From Metopolophium dirhodum (taxonomy: Eukaryota > Arthropoda > Insecta > Hemiptera > Aphididae): a stretch of 64,000 bases of DNA. The position numbers were made by a program, and so were the translations under genes. The notes beneath the pieces are model-generated. The model did not search any database. It saw nothing but the letters and a program-made list of their open reading frames with translations, and was not told the DNA's origin. The number at the start of each line of letters is the position of its first letter. Positions within the stretch are counted from its first letter, which is position 1. Of the stretch, positions 51,171 to 62,111 are shown in pieces. The stretch spans positions 10,173,491 to 10,237,490 of the forward strand of contig NC_083564.1 of NCBI RefSeq assembly GCF_019925205.1, given 5' to 3'.

Positions 51171-52874
51171 TGTATCTATAATGTCCAATTATTGTGGTAC
51201 AATTTTTTTTTTTTTTTAAATAGTATATTTACAATCTATACAACAGAGTACAGACAAGGTACCTATAATAAGTAAGTGTGGTGACATAAAATAACATTAT
51301 TAAGAATAGGAAGGCTCCCCCCAGCAGTGCCACCTGACCAGAAATAAATAAATAATTTTTTTAACACTAATATTAAGACTTTATTATGACGCCACACCCG
51401 CTATGTTGTAAATTGTAATACATTGGTACCCACAATGACAGATTTGATTTAAGTAGAAATAATAACAATTTTGCGTTGTTAGCTTTAATAAGTTTAATAT
51501 AATAGTGAATTGATATTACCAAACTTATAGATAATAATACTATTAATTGTTAATTGTTTAAAAATATAAGATTAAATTCAAACCTGACAATAATAAAGTA
51601 TAGGAATTGTTCAATTGTTGTAACTAATTCATAATTGTATTGACAAATATATAATATTTTTTTTTAATTTTTAATTTTTAAGTATTTCAGTGGATCGAAC
51701 ATATAGATTTATAATCTATTATATTTATGAAAAAAAAATGTTTATAATATTATATATTTTTATATTTAAAAAAAAAAATAATTTCATATTAAATAATAAA
51801 TAATATTGTATTATTAAATTCAATATTATTATTTATTAGTGAATAATAAACTTTATAAAAAAAAATGGGGGGAAAATATCCGCATCAAAAATATATCGGG
51901 GAAAAATGTTTAAATGTCCATTTACCATACAGACTTTATAAATATATTATAGTATTAACTATTTTTTTATTATATAAGTAAATCTATTTTTTTGTTTTTT
52001 TTTTCTAATTTGTCCAGTACTTCGTAGGATGTTATCTTTATAACACCACGATGAACAGCCATAGTAAAATATAACCACTAAGTCCACAACTTGATTTTCT
52101 GTAACGATATTAGTGATTTTATTTATTTTTTCATCCATTGAGCGTTTAGGAGTAGAGCAACTTGCATCAAAATAGCTAGTAATTTTTATTTTATTAGACA
52201 GTAATTGTGAAAATATAAAAAGACAAAATAGTCAATATTACAAAAGACACCGACTGTATAATAGTAATACACTTTAGTACACTATACGGACACACAGTAG
52301 AAAACACGAGTACGAGAGAGTAAAGACGAATCACGGTGATAACTAAATATGATGAGTTGTGACAAATAATAAGCAATCGATGTTTCAAGTTTTCAACCAA
52401 CTAATGACCTGGGGCTGGAAGTACGTAATATTGTAAAATATATCTATCGATCGCACTATCGCCAGTATGGGCCAATGTTCTGGGAACGTGTAGAGCTGGT
52501 TGTTATTGAGAATTCTCGATCATCTAGTGGGATAATTCACATATTATATTTTGTGTAAACAACTAAATATTAAAAATAATATCCTAGTTCCTAGATATGA
52601 GTCTAGATAATAATATAGTAATGTCACATAAACACATAAAAACATGTTTTGACATTTTGTCGAAATTTACAATAGTTGATAATTTGTTTTTAGAAAAAAT
52701 ATTGAACAAAATTTAATGCATTATGGAATATTCTTAATTATAAATTGTTATAAATATTGAAAAAAATTCATGGGGGGGGTCTATCCCCCTTATCACCCCC
52801 GTTTGACCGCCACTGAGTAGCCCATCAAAACTTAATAAATAAATAAATATTATATCCTGTTAGTCATTAAATTA
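51171..52874. other. AT-rich with element remnants
   Basis: No gene supported. The stretch 52770-52815 (ATGGGGGGGGTCTATCCCCC ... GACCGCCACTG) looks like the right end of another CAGTGGCG-type element whose left end I cannot place. A hydrophobic minus-strand frame at 52194-52397 has no ATG. Confidence 0.4.
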
Positions 52875-55178
52875 CTAGCTACAACTCCGGCCATCCAGTT
52901 GTACTCTATACTGTAGACATTTTTGGTCAACATCCAATGCATGAGTCTTATTTTTTAGTTGCTCGTCTAGTATATTTATTTGTTCAATAAGAATATTATG
53001 CAAAGCCCTGTAAAAATAAATAAATAGGTAATCAAAACATGAAATTTACTATGCATTAGCATTTAGTATATTATACAAATGTGTTTTACTTGGTTTTATT
53101 TAGCTTATCGTTCAACATTTTGATGGTAGTATCAAGTTCAAATTGTTCTTTATGCAAACCAATAGTAGTTTTATCAAGGCACATTTCGACACCAGCCCTA
53201 TATAATCTTTCTTCGCACCGTGTCTCAACTAACATTTTAGGATTCAATTTTCTGTACAAAGCGTTTTCTAATTTTTCAATTTCTTTCAAAAATTTATCCT
53301 TGTCTGTTAACATCTACAAATAATCATTACCTACATCACAAATATCACAATAATTTTATTTTTTATTAATTTCCTTACGTTCCATTTTTGCCATTCTAAT
53401 TCATTCTTAATTCTTTCTGTATCATAAATACGCCTTCTGAGACCATAATTTACTTTGTCATTTTGAGCAAGCAGATCATTTATAGTTTTATTTTGTGGCA
53501 CGAACATAGTTTCACGTAATTTTGTTGAACTAATTAATTCATTCTCAATTGTCTGTTTTATATTAATGCACTGTTGGAGCCATTTTTCATATGTATTGAA
53601 ACTACAGTTTTATAATTTAAAATAATAAGTATTATATTAAATGAATTATTCATGTGTATATTATATAGGATAGATATTAGAGGTAACAGGTAATGAATAC
53701 TGGGAATTGGCAAAGTTACAAATTTATTTTAATTAGTTTTCATTTGTTTTCAAGTTTAGTTAGTTTTTATACTTTTGTATACCTAATACCACAGCACAGA
53801 ATCTAATACTTACCTATTAACTCATCTGGTTGACAAATTAATAAAATATTTATACAAAAAACTAAAATCCATTAATTCAGTAAAGACTTATTAAACATAT
53901 TATAATCAGTGACCAGTGTAAAAACCATCAATAAAGTAAAAAATATTTGAACAATAGAAAAAAAATATAATAATAACTAAACATATTTTTATCACAATCA
54001 AACGATGAGAACAACATTATTTGCAAATTTTCATTTCTTTTGTTACATTTCAAAATACAAAAGTGAAAAACTTACTGTTTGAAATTTAACTAATTTAACA
54101 TATGAATTAATATTATTATTACTTTGATTAGCAGTTGGCGACTGGCGTACAATAATTGAACCTATTGCTAAAGTTTAGTTAAAATGTATGAAAAAATTAT
54201 ATTTAATTGTTGATACCCAATCTTGTAGATTTATTAGTAATTGATTATTAACTGTTTATTGTTTTTAAAACAACCCATTAATAAATAATAGTTTATAAAA
54301 AGGTAATTATTAGCTCCAACATAATGAAATATTCTAACTAAACTCCCAGAAATGTAACAACAATATTAAAAGTTTTGGAAACTTACTCTTTTGGAACTCT
54401 TAGTGGATCTGGTTTGAGGGAGATATTGTTTGAATCTTTAGTCATTTCTAACAACTCACTATCTATGTTTATTGTATTATTCTTTTTATCTAAGTCTTCG
54501 GCAACATTAATTTCCAACTCTTCTAACTTATTAATCTTTTCCCATGCAATTTGGCATACTCCAACTAACAAGTTTTTCAGTTTTTCCAAAGTGTGTTGTT
54601 CCTAAACAAACTCTTGATGTTTTAATATCTTAAACATCACTTAATACTTATTATAATTGCGCAATATAACTAAACAAAAACAATGCATACTCTTTTTAAT
54701 TCAATAGATGCAATATCATGGCACAAATCTGCACTACCTCTTTCATCTCTTATACTTAAGCAATGATTTGTAACAGTAAAGTTCAAATTTAGAAATTCTA
54801 TACATTTTTCAGTTTTTTCTTTTTCGATTTTCAAATCTTTAATTTCTTTTTGTAAGTTTTTATAACCTAATTCAATTAGATTTTTCCAGCGCGTTATTTC
54901 AATGCGTCTAAAAATATAAAAGTTATTCGTCTATTTCACTGTTTTAAGTAAAAGTAAAAATCATAGGATACTTACCTGTCAAAGAACTTAGAATTTGTAC
55001 GATGTGTACCCCAATAAGTAGTGACATCTGTATCATTCCTTAACCTCTGAGATTCATTTCTCAATACAAATGCATGACGCCTATGTTCATCACAAGATTC
55101 TTTTAATTCCGTTATTTTGTAATACCAATCAGACTCTGCTACTTTGGGCACAGGCTTCTCAAAGGTAACTATAGACAT
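52875..55178 (-). CDS. TEKT2: Tektin-2-like protein
   Basis: Tektins are coiled-coil filament proteins that stabilise doublet microtubules of cilia and sperm flagella. Six minus-strand exons: 54976-55178, 54691-54907, 54387-54601, 53379-53601, 53090-53313, 52875-53007; phases match and give 1215 nt, 404 aa (human TEKT2 430). Diagnostic for tektin-2 are SQRLRNDTDVTTYW, the RIEITRWKNLIE stretch, CLSIRDERGSADLCHD and NISLKPDPLRVP (residues 199-210); the C-terminal ALDVDQKCL also fits. Most of the chain is heptad-like coiled coil. The tektin signature nonapeptide RPNVELCRD is degenerate here: RAGVEMCLD at residues 325-333, keeping the central cysteine C331. The C-terminal tail is shorter than in vertebrates. 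In insects expression is expected in testis. Confidence 0.9.
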
Positions 55179-56765
55179 TGTATTTTATTTAAATATTCCC
55201 AAACGGAAAACTTAAATACCAGAAATATAATAAAACAAAACCAAATATCTATAAGTAGAAGGAATTGTTATAAACTCAATGGTATGATCCAGATAGGTAC
55301 TACATAATATGTAGTTTAATTATTGTTAGAAATAAAATTTAGAAACAATAATTTATATTGTTAGTTAAACTATTGATCAGATAAAACTTTCAAGCATATT
55401 TTGTGTTATTGAACAGTGAACACACAAGTAATATACTAGTATATACTAATTATTACCCAATATTAGTTACTATAGCAACAACCAACAGTTCATGAGACAG
55501 GAAACAAATACCATATTTCAGAACAAAGCTGAGCATCTGACAGCCATTGGGATTGGACTTCCAACCAAACATGGATATTATCAAGTTTCAAAACAAAAAA
55601 AAAGGTGCTAGTGGGGGGTACCACTTTGCTGTACAGGAGGTGTCTACTGACTAGCATAGACAACAGACATAATAGAACTCTATTATGTCTATGGTACCTA
55701 AAGGAGTCACTGCAACGGATGTGTTGAATTTGAATTCAATGATGTAAAATCATTGTATACAAAAAACGATATTGAACGAAGATGGTCTGACAGTCTATAT
55801 TACTAAATATATTTTATAATATTAATGATATTAATGAATTTCTTTTACTGTTTGATATATTTAGTAATACAGTAAGTAGGTTCAATTAATTTTTTCCGAA
55901 AAAATTTAATTTGAAAACATCATAGTGTGTATAAAATATAATATGTATTTTACAATTTTCATAATTATTTATAATTAAAATTACATTTTATTTTATAATT
56001 AAAATATATTAGTTAGTACAAAATGCTGTCAAATTTAATAAAAAACAGTCTTAATAAAATGTATTATGTAGTCTAATATACCAAGGAAAAAAAATATGTA
56101 TACAATTTAATTACTAAAACAAAATTGAACTTATAAAATTCCATCTTAAATAAGATCAAAATGATATGTTATAAAGGTTTAAATAAAAATATAAAATATA
56201 TATCAGTCTTAATTATATTTGTCATAATGTTTGAGAATCAGTTTTAAACATAATATAAGCTTAAACTACAGATTTAGTCTTTTTTGAACACTTAATTTAT
56301 ACATAAAAAGTAAAAAAGTAAAAAATACAATTCAAATTGTGGTTATGAGATACAAATTAACTGTGTAGATTAAACATTATAAAATTGTATTATCATATTA
56401 TATTAGTTAATGTAAAATTTAGTCTTTTAAAAGAAATTTAGTTTTCCAATTTATAAAATACAAACTTAAGCCAATGAGATATAGATTAGACTAGAATAAT
56501 AATTTTTTTCTACTGTTGACCAAAAGTTAAATTTATATTACAACAAAAATAATTGTGTAACTAATAAGGTAAAATAAGTCTTATATTTGGACTATATTTT
56601 ATACTAATTTTAATAAAATATATATTATTGTATTCCCACTATAAGTATATTATTTGAAATAAAATGTATTACACAATATAGGTACTTATTATTATCTAAA
56701 AATAAATCCCTTTTGTTTCAATAGTTGGTCATGTTATTATATTATCATATTAAACACATAATCAT
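55179..56765. other. Intergenic with transposon fragment
   Basis: Upstream of TEKT2. About 55600-55800 matches the inner part of the CAGTGGCG family (GTACAGGAGGTG..., AAAACGATATTGAACGAAGATGG), with a hairpin near 55666-55692 around AGACATAATAGA / TCTATTATGTCT. 55800-56765 is AT-rich without genes and includes the 3' untranslated region of the TMEM121-like gene. Confidence 0.45.
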
Positions 56766-57817
56766 TTAAAGCAACTCAATGGGTTCATCATGCTTACGAT
56801 TAGTTAAAAGAATTTCTGGCACATCTTCATCATGACAAGTTTCTGGGCTATATTGGTTTTTCTTAGATATTTCTTTTATGTATGGGTATAGTGAATGCAA
56901 AAAGAATAATAAATGTAACAGATTTTTCATAATGAACACTGAGGCATTTTGATTGAACACAATCCACATATACATCCGTATCCCCAAAAAAGGCATTTGA
57001 ACTAACATTAAATGCATGAAATTATAACATACTGGTTGCGGAAGTCCCATTGGCTTGGTATCAACGTCAGGCTGAGATACATTATACAGTACCCATAATG
57101 GTAACATAAAGTTTAAAAAGGCTGTAATGTAGATCAAGTACTCCAAGTACCCAATTTTAACGTCTGATGCTATGACTATCGATAATATTTCAACAGAATC
57201 AAAAATCTCAATGATGCACGCATTTGTTGGCCATTTATCACGATCTACTTGCCGTCCAAAACATTCAGCACTTATCAACAAATAAAATACAATGCCGGAA
57301 ACACCAATGAGCAACTAAAAAAAAAAAAACAAATGTAACATTTTTAAAATTATTTAAGATATATCAATGTATCATATTATTATATTACAATGGCGTAATA
57401 GACTATAATCAATAGGTATTTTACCTTGAGCATTTGTGGTCCCATGAAATCATCGTTGGAGACCAACGAGATGACATTGTTGGAGAAAATCATTACAATC
57501 TTGCTGAATAATACGGTCACATACGTTGCCCAGGTGATACAGTTTAGGTACACGGGATACTTGGCTTTGCATTCAACTAGATCTCCTGTCTTCTTACTAC
57601 GTTCATATTTGTATTCTCTGTAACAGTTGAGGAAAGTATGGTAGAACAGTAATGTCAACACTATGTTGAGCACCAGGAACAGTGTGTTTGGATATCTGGA
57701 GTACCATGTGTCTTGGAACACAACCATGACATAATAGTCCAGACTGAAGAATTGCAATATCTGTAGGGTAAACAACGCCCCCGCGTCCAAAATGAAAATG
57801 GTTCGCGTCTTATTCAT
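56766..57817 (-). CDS. TMEM121-family multi-pass membrane protein
   Basis: Two minus-strand exons (57425-57817 and 56766-57314) with a phase-0 junction, 313 aa. The start is the only ATG at the head of the frame (MNKTRTIFIL); about 47 open codons upstream have no ATG. Six to seven hydrophobic helices can be seen, roughly residues 8-34, 43-63, 87-110, 132-149, 187-208, 230-252 and possibly 262-278, followed by an acidic cytosolic-type tail. The layout and several positions resemble TMEM121/TMEM121B: LDYYVMVVFQ after helix 1, CIIEIFDSVEIL (D170, E173), PLWVLYNVS and IRMYMWIVFNQNASVFIMKN. Biochemical function of the family is poorly known. Assignment is from remembered family features without alignment, so paralogue identity is not given. 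Confidence 0.65.
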
Positions 57818-58505
57818 CTTCAAAGTTGCCGAAGGAATCCAGTTTGTACTGCTATGCCACCGATCGGACGGGCAATGGTATAGGAACCGTTGATACAGTC
57901 GTGATTTCCGAACAATGTCCAATAGTTCTGAGGTTGAATAATAATTGTTGATTAACACTAGCCACCAGGTTTTAAATTAACAGAAGTGTGTCAATAGCAA
58001 TGCGAGTTTCGGTTCGCATTTATTTCGAACACGAAAAAGCACGATGATAAGTCATAAAACAGAATGTATCATATTATTATTATCATCATCATAATAGACA
58101 ATAGACATCAACGGGGAGACAATAATATAATGCTGACTGCAACCGTGAACCGACTACTGAGTCACTATACTCAGTAACTCACTGTAACATACAGCATAAA
58201 GAAATAGTATTATTCTTTATAGTTTAAACTGTGACTACACAGCACACACTATAGGTACACTACTTCACTACTACAGAGTACAGTATTGTTCTGTGCCCTG
58301 CGGTAGTATTACGATGACAACAACTGACCAATGACCATAGATAACATAATAAAAACTGTCAAGTGGCAGTACAATGTATAAGTGGAATTATATAACTTAT
58401 TGTTTTATTGTTATTGTTAAATTGTGTATATTTTGCACATTTGCACCTCGTAAGTTATAACTTATAAGTACTTTAGTACCACACTACAACACGATGTAAA
58501 TAATA
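57818..58505. promoter_or_regulatory. Upstream region of the TMEM121-like gene
   Basis: Contains the leader (open frame without ATG to about 57958) and about 550 bp of further upstream DNA with no gene and only moderate GC. Confidence 0.35.
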
Positions 58506-58513
58506 TCGTGCAC

Positions 58514-59364
58514 CAGTGGCGTCCGCAGGGGGACGCTAACGGGCTGAAGCCCCCCCCCCCATTTACGTATTATTATTACTTAAAAAAAATAAATATTTAT
58601 CAATTTTCAACTGTCAACTATAGTAAGCAAGACGTAAATTTCATAAACGTCTTACCAGAACGAATTCATTTTTGAAAATCATTGTATTTGCATTCCAATT
58701 TTCCTAAAATTATCTGTAATTTTTCGGATAAAGTATGTTATGAACTACTTGTATGAAAGACCTTATATTCAATTTTCTAATCTTAGCTTATACACATTTA
58801 ATATTTTATAAGTTTTGAACTACAAATTAACTGTGGTTTTGAAGAAATTTGAACTTTAAATGCTTATAAAAAATAACAATGATGCCTATGTTAATATTTT
58901 AGCTATAATAAAAACTTACGTTTAACATTTTTAAGCTTTTTGACCGGATAAATAATTTTTTATTGACATTTACAGAAAAAAAAAATGTTAATTAATCAAA
59001 TACAATCCAAGTGAGGACGGTATAACCAAGCTGGTAACCAAACAATTTTAATACATTTTCATTTTTTCTACAATTATTCTAAAAACCACTGAGCATTTTC
59101 AAATTTGACCTCTAAAAGTACAATTTGGTTCCAAAAACATTCATCGGGCATCGAAGTTAATGATCAGAGCATTTTTTCTACCGGAAAAGTTGAGAAGTTA
59201 CAAACATTTTAAAATATCTCAAATAAACGTCTCCAATTATTAGACTGGACAAAACAAAAATAAAATCGTAACTAATTTTCAAGCTCCCCCCCCCCCCCCA
59301 TTGAAAAATCCTGCGTACGCCAATAGATAATATAAGAATTATATTATCTATGCTTACGCCACTT
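58514..59364. mobile_element. hAT-like MITE with perfect 8-bp target duplication
   Basis: Left end CAGTGGCGTCCGCAGG; right end GCTTACGCCACTT, the inverse of AAGTGGCGTAAGC. Exact direct repeats TCGTGCAC lie at 58506-58513 and 59365-59372. C-tracts lie near both ends (58549-58560, 59286-59299), and an internal palindrome (GATAATATAAG / ...TTATATTATC) lies just before the right end. No transposase frame. Confidence 0.9.
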
Positions 59365-59372
59365 TCGTGCAC

Positions 59373-59916
59373 TACAATGTAGCGGTGTTTTGGAGCTGCA
59401 ATAGCATAATAATATATAAAATTCTGATTTAGCGTACCTATACCCTTAATACCCTATGGCCTATAGTATATACTAAGGCCTTATACAATATTACTATATT
59501 TTTTTTTATATTATAGAGATACCTTCAAAATTAATCAAGGATAAAAATAAAATACTAATTGCTTACAAAAAAAAAATTTAGATTCTGTTTCTTTTTATTT
59601 TTTGTGTGTACACGATAAACCGTAGATACATGACATTTTCACTGAATGTTTATATCAGAATTTTCTATACACGATAAAATTTTCAAAATATTTTGACTTG
59701 TTGTGAGCTGTTTATGGCCATATTTATTTTCCAATTTTTTTAAGTTTTATTTTCTATAAATTCCAAATGTTTTCTATAAATAATCACAAATTTTTTTATA
59801 AGCATTCAATGTTCAAATGTTGACAAAACATCCAAAAATCACGAAAGTGTGCAAATTATTTTGAGAAAGAAATTCATAAAAATTTTTCTTTTTAAATCTA
59901 AGATACAAAAATATTT
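59373..59916. repeat. AT-rich with diverged dispersed repeat
   Basis: 59600-59870 resembles the repeat in NOC4L intron 5 (phrases such as ACATGACATTTTCACTGAATG). No gene. Confidence 0.4.
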
Positions 59917-60163
59917 CTATGTACACTGGAGTAATGCTAGGCAGGACATTCAATCTTCTCCAGTTGCATTTCATAGGTAATTTTTATTCTTTTCAGCATC
60001 AAAAAAGTTCTTTCCGGTGTTGCCGTAATAACTGGCAAAGTTGCTAGAACTTTTATTAAAATGAAATATTTGGAAAAAAATATTGGTTACAGTTTGAATA
60101 TGCTACGAGTATTTCAGATAATTCTAATATTGGTTGATCACACCATTTCCTTTTCCAAAGTTT
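59917..60163 (-). pseudogene. hAT transposase C-terminal fragment (dimerisation domain)
   Basis: Minus strand. Pieces read KLWKRKWCDQPILELSEIL, then, after stops and a frameshift, LATLPV-like and ATPERTF, then LKRIK, and in another frame KNYL*NATGED*MSCLALL. This matches the hAT dimerisation block (LATLPVTTATAERSFS...LK, YLRxxxGEDRLxxLALL). Both stops inside the last part are TGA at positions where the family has CGA/AGA arginine, so simple C-to-T decay explains them. It is a dead relic and could mark the former source of hAT MITEs here, though no link to a particular MITE is shown. Confidence 0.7.
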
Positions 60164-60929
60164 TGTAAAGAAATTCATTATAGTGTTTTATCTTGTTGCC
60201 ATTTCAAACAAATTAATTAAAAATTAAATACAAATTAGAAATTACAATTGTAATTATAACATGTAAATCGTAGACTAAATGTCAACTAAAAGTTGAAAAT
60301 GAATATTGCCCGTGAAAAAAAGTTTCAACTATTTTCATATACTATTAAGATAAGATTACTAAAATACTAAGAACTAGTTCCTTGTCGATCACACATATTC
60401 TGGTGGTAATGTATTATAATATTATCAATAAATCCGATTGATACACCCGAACATATTGCAATTTGGTTTTTATTTTAATAAGAAAACATTTTAATTTATA
60501 AATTATAAATGAAAAAGCTGTATCTATTAAAAAAAAGGTCAATTAACCAATTAATAATCTCTGTAAAAGAAGGGAGTTTAATAAGTTTCTTAAATTTGTC
60601 ATCTGTTTTAATGGCTGATTTCTAGCATAGTTCACAGTACATAATACAATTTAAAAAAAGTGCTGTGGAAGTAGTAATTTTACTGAAAGTAGAAAAGGTA
60701 AATGTATTGTACATTAATACCTACCTAAAATAAGATTTTTAGGATAGAAAAATTGCATTTTACTATTCTGCCAGCAAGGGAAGATGCTGAGAGGATATTC
60801 ATGTAGAGAAAGCAGAATAGCAGAATCTTAAATTAATAATTAAATAAAAATAACGAAAATCAAAATTTATTTATGCTTATAAATAGCTTAAAAAGAGTCA
60901 AAATTATATGGTGTAAAGAAAATGTTAAA
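60164..60929. other. AT-rich, no gene seen
   Basis: A GC-richer patch near 60770-60830 may be more of the decayed transposase but cannot be read confidently. Confidence 0.35.
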
Positions 60930-61570
60930 GCCCCTACACACAATATGATCTGGTCTGGCCGACAGATAGCCTGATCAAATCAGGTGTTGTGTACAGACGA
61001 CATGACTTCTGCACAACTTGGTCAGATGAATTTTAATTCCACTAGTGCAGTAGTGTTCTGCGACTGTATGACGATTCGCTTTCGTTTGACCACAGTTTCG
61101 TAATCACAAAGACAAATTACAATAAACAATGGCTTCGGTGACAAAACACCAAAAAATTGGAATTGCTCTTACAGCATTATCTTTAACATTTGAGCATGTA
61201 AAGAAGAAAAGAAGAATGGAGGACAAAAAATGGCTAATAGAACGAAAGAAATGAGCCACATAATTTTACTCAAAGAACTGGATGGCGATGATTTTCGTAA
61301 TTATTTAAGGATGGATTACGATTGTTTCAATGAATTATGAAATTTAGTGAGTCCATTGATCTTGAAACAAAACACCCATATGAGATAAGCAGTAAGTGCT
61401 GAAGAACGACTTGTGGCCACACTTAGGTATTTGGCAACAGGTAGAGATTATGCCGATTTGAAATTTAGTACAGCAATTTCATCACAGTTGCTGTCAAAAA
61501 TAATCCCAGAAACGTGCAATGCCATTTTTAAAGTGCTGAGAACTTTTAAGATCAATAAATGTTATATAAG
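60930..61570 (+). pseudogene. PIF/Harbinger transposon, truncated 5' part
   Basis: Starts with a terminal-repeat-like GCCCCTACACACAATATG after a TTAA context. A frame begins with ATG at 61129 (MASVTKHQKIGIAL...), ends at a TGA after 42 codons, and continues after a one-base shift as DGDDFRNYLRMDYDCFNEL, stop, NLVSPLILKQ, stop, VSAEERLVATLRYLATGRD, then FSTAISSQLLSKIIPETCNA. That is the N-terminal half of HARBI1-like transposases. The catalytic DDE half and right end are missing; at least one frameshift and two further stops. It is dead. Confidence 0.8.
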
Positions 61571-62072
61571 TTAATTTAAATGTTAAGTATTGTAATGTTA
61601 CCTATTTTAGTTAAGCAATGAATATGGAGTTTTATTAATGCTTATATAGATTACTACATTAATATTTTATAATCTGTAAAAAAACTCTACCGGACTAAAA
61701 CCAAAAATTTTTATGAACGTTTGAATTTTAAACTTTTACAAAATCACATAAAACAACGATTTTTGATATTTATTTCTATTCAAAAATTTCTAGTGAAAAT
61801 GTCATGAATATATGTTTATTTTTTTAGAGGTACACTAAAAACCAAAATTGATTTTGTCAAAAAAAGGTTTTGCATAAAAACCCTTAATTCCTTAAACTGT
61901 TTTTCCCGCTTTGAAAACTATTTGTATTGCCCCAAAAGGTGATGATCGACACACACAAAAAAAACATCATTGTAAAATCAATACATTCATTGCTCTGCTC
62001 AGAATCTAAAACTAATAGTTTTTCAAAGCTCTCAAATACAATTCAACTTCAATTTAAAACGTCAATGAGTTG
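61571..62072. repeat. Diverged dispersed repeat, inverted orientation
   Basis: 61690-62010 is the reverse-orientation relative of the repeat in NOC4L intron 5, ending with the inverse of GATTCTGAGCAGAGCAATGAAT at 61985-62007. No gene. Confidence 0.55.
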
Positions 62073-62078
62073 TTTATT
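62073..62078 (-). terminator. Poly(A) signal of NIP7
   Basis: AATAAA on the minus strand, about 35 bp after the NIP7 stop codon. Confidence 0.6.
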
Positions 62079-62111
62079 AAAAATATTTTAAATAATAATG
62101 CAAGTATTGTA

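Noticed and set aside
52194..52400. Hydrophobic minus-strand frame of 68 codons
   Set aside because: Begins with a TTG, not ATG, and its isoleucine-, valine- and leucine-rich make-up fits AT-rich noise; no partner exon.
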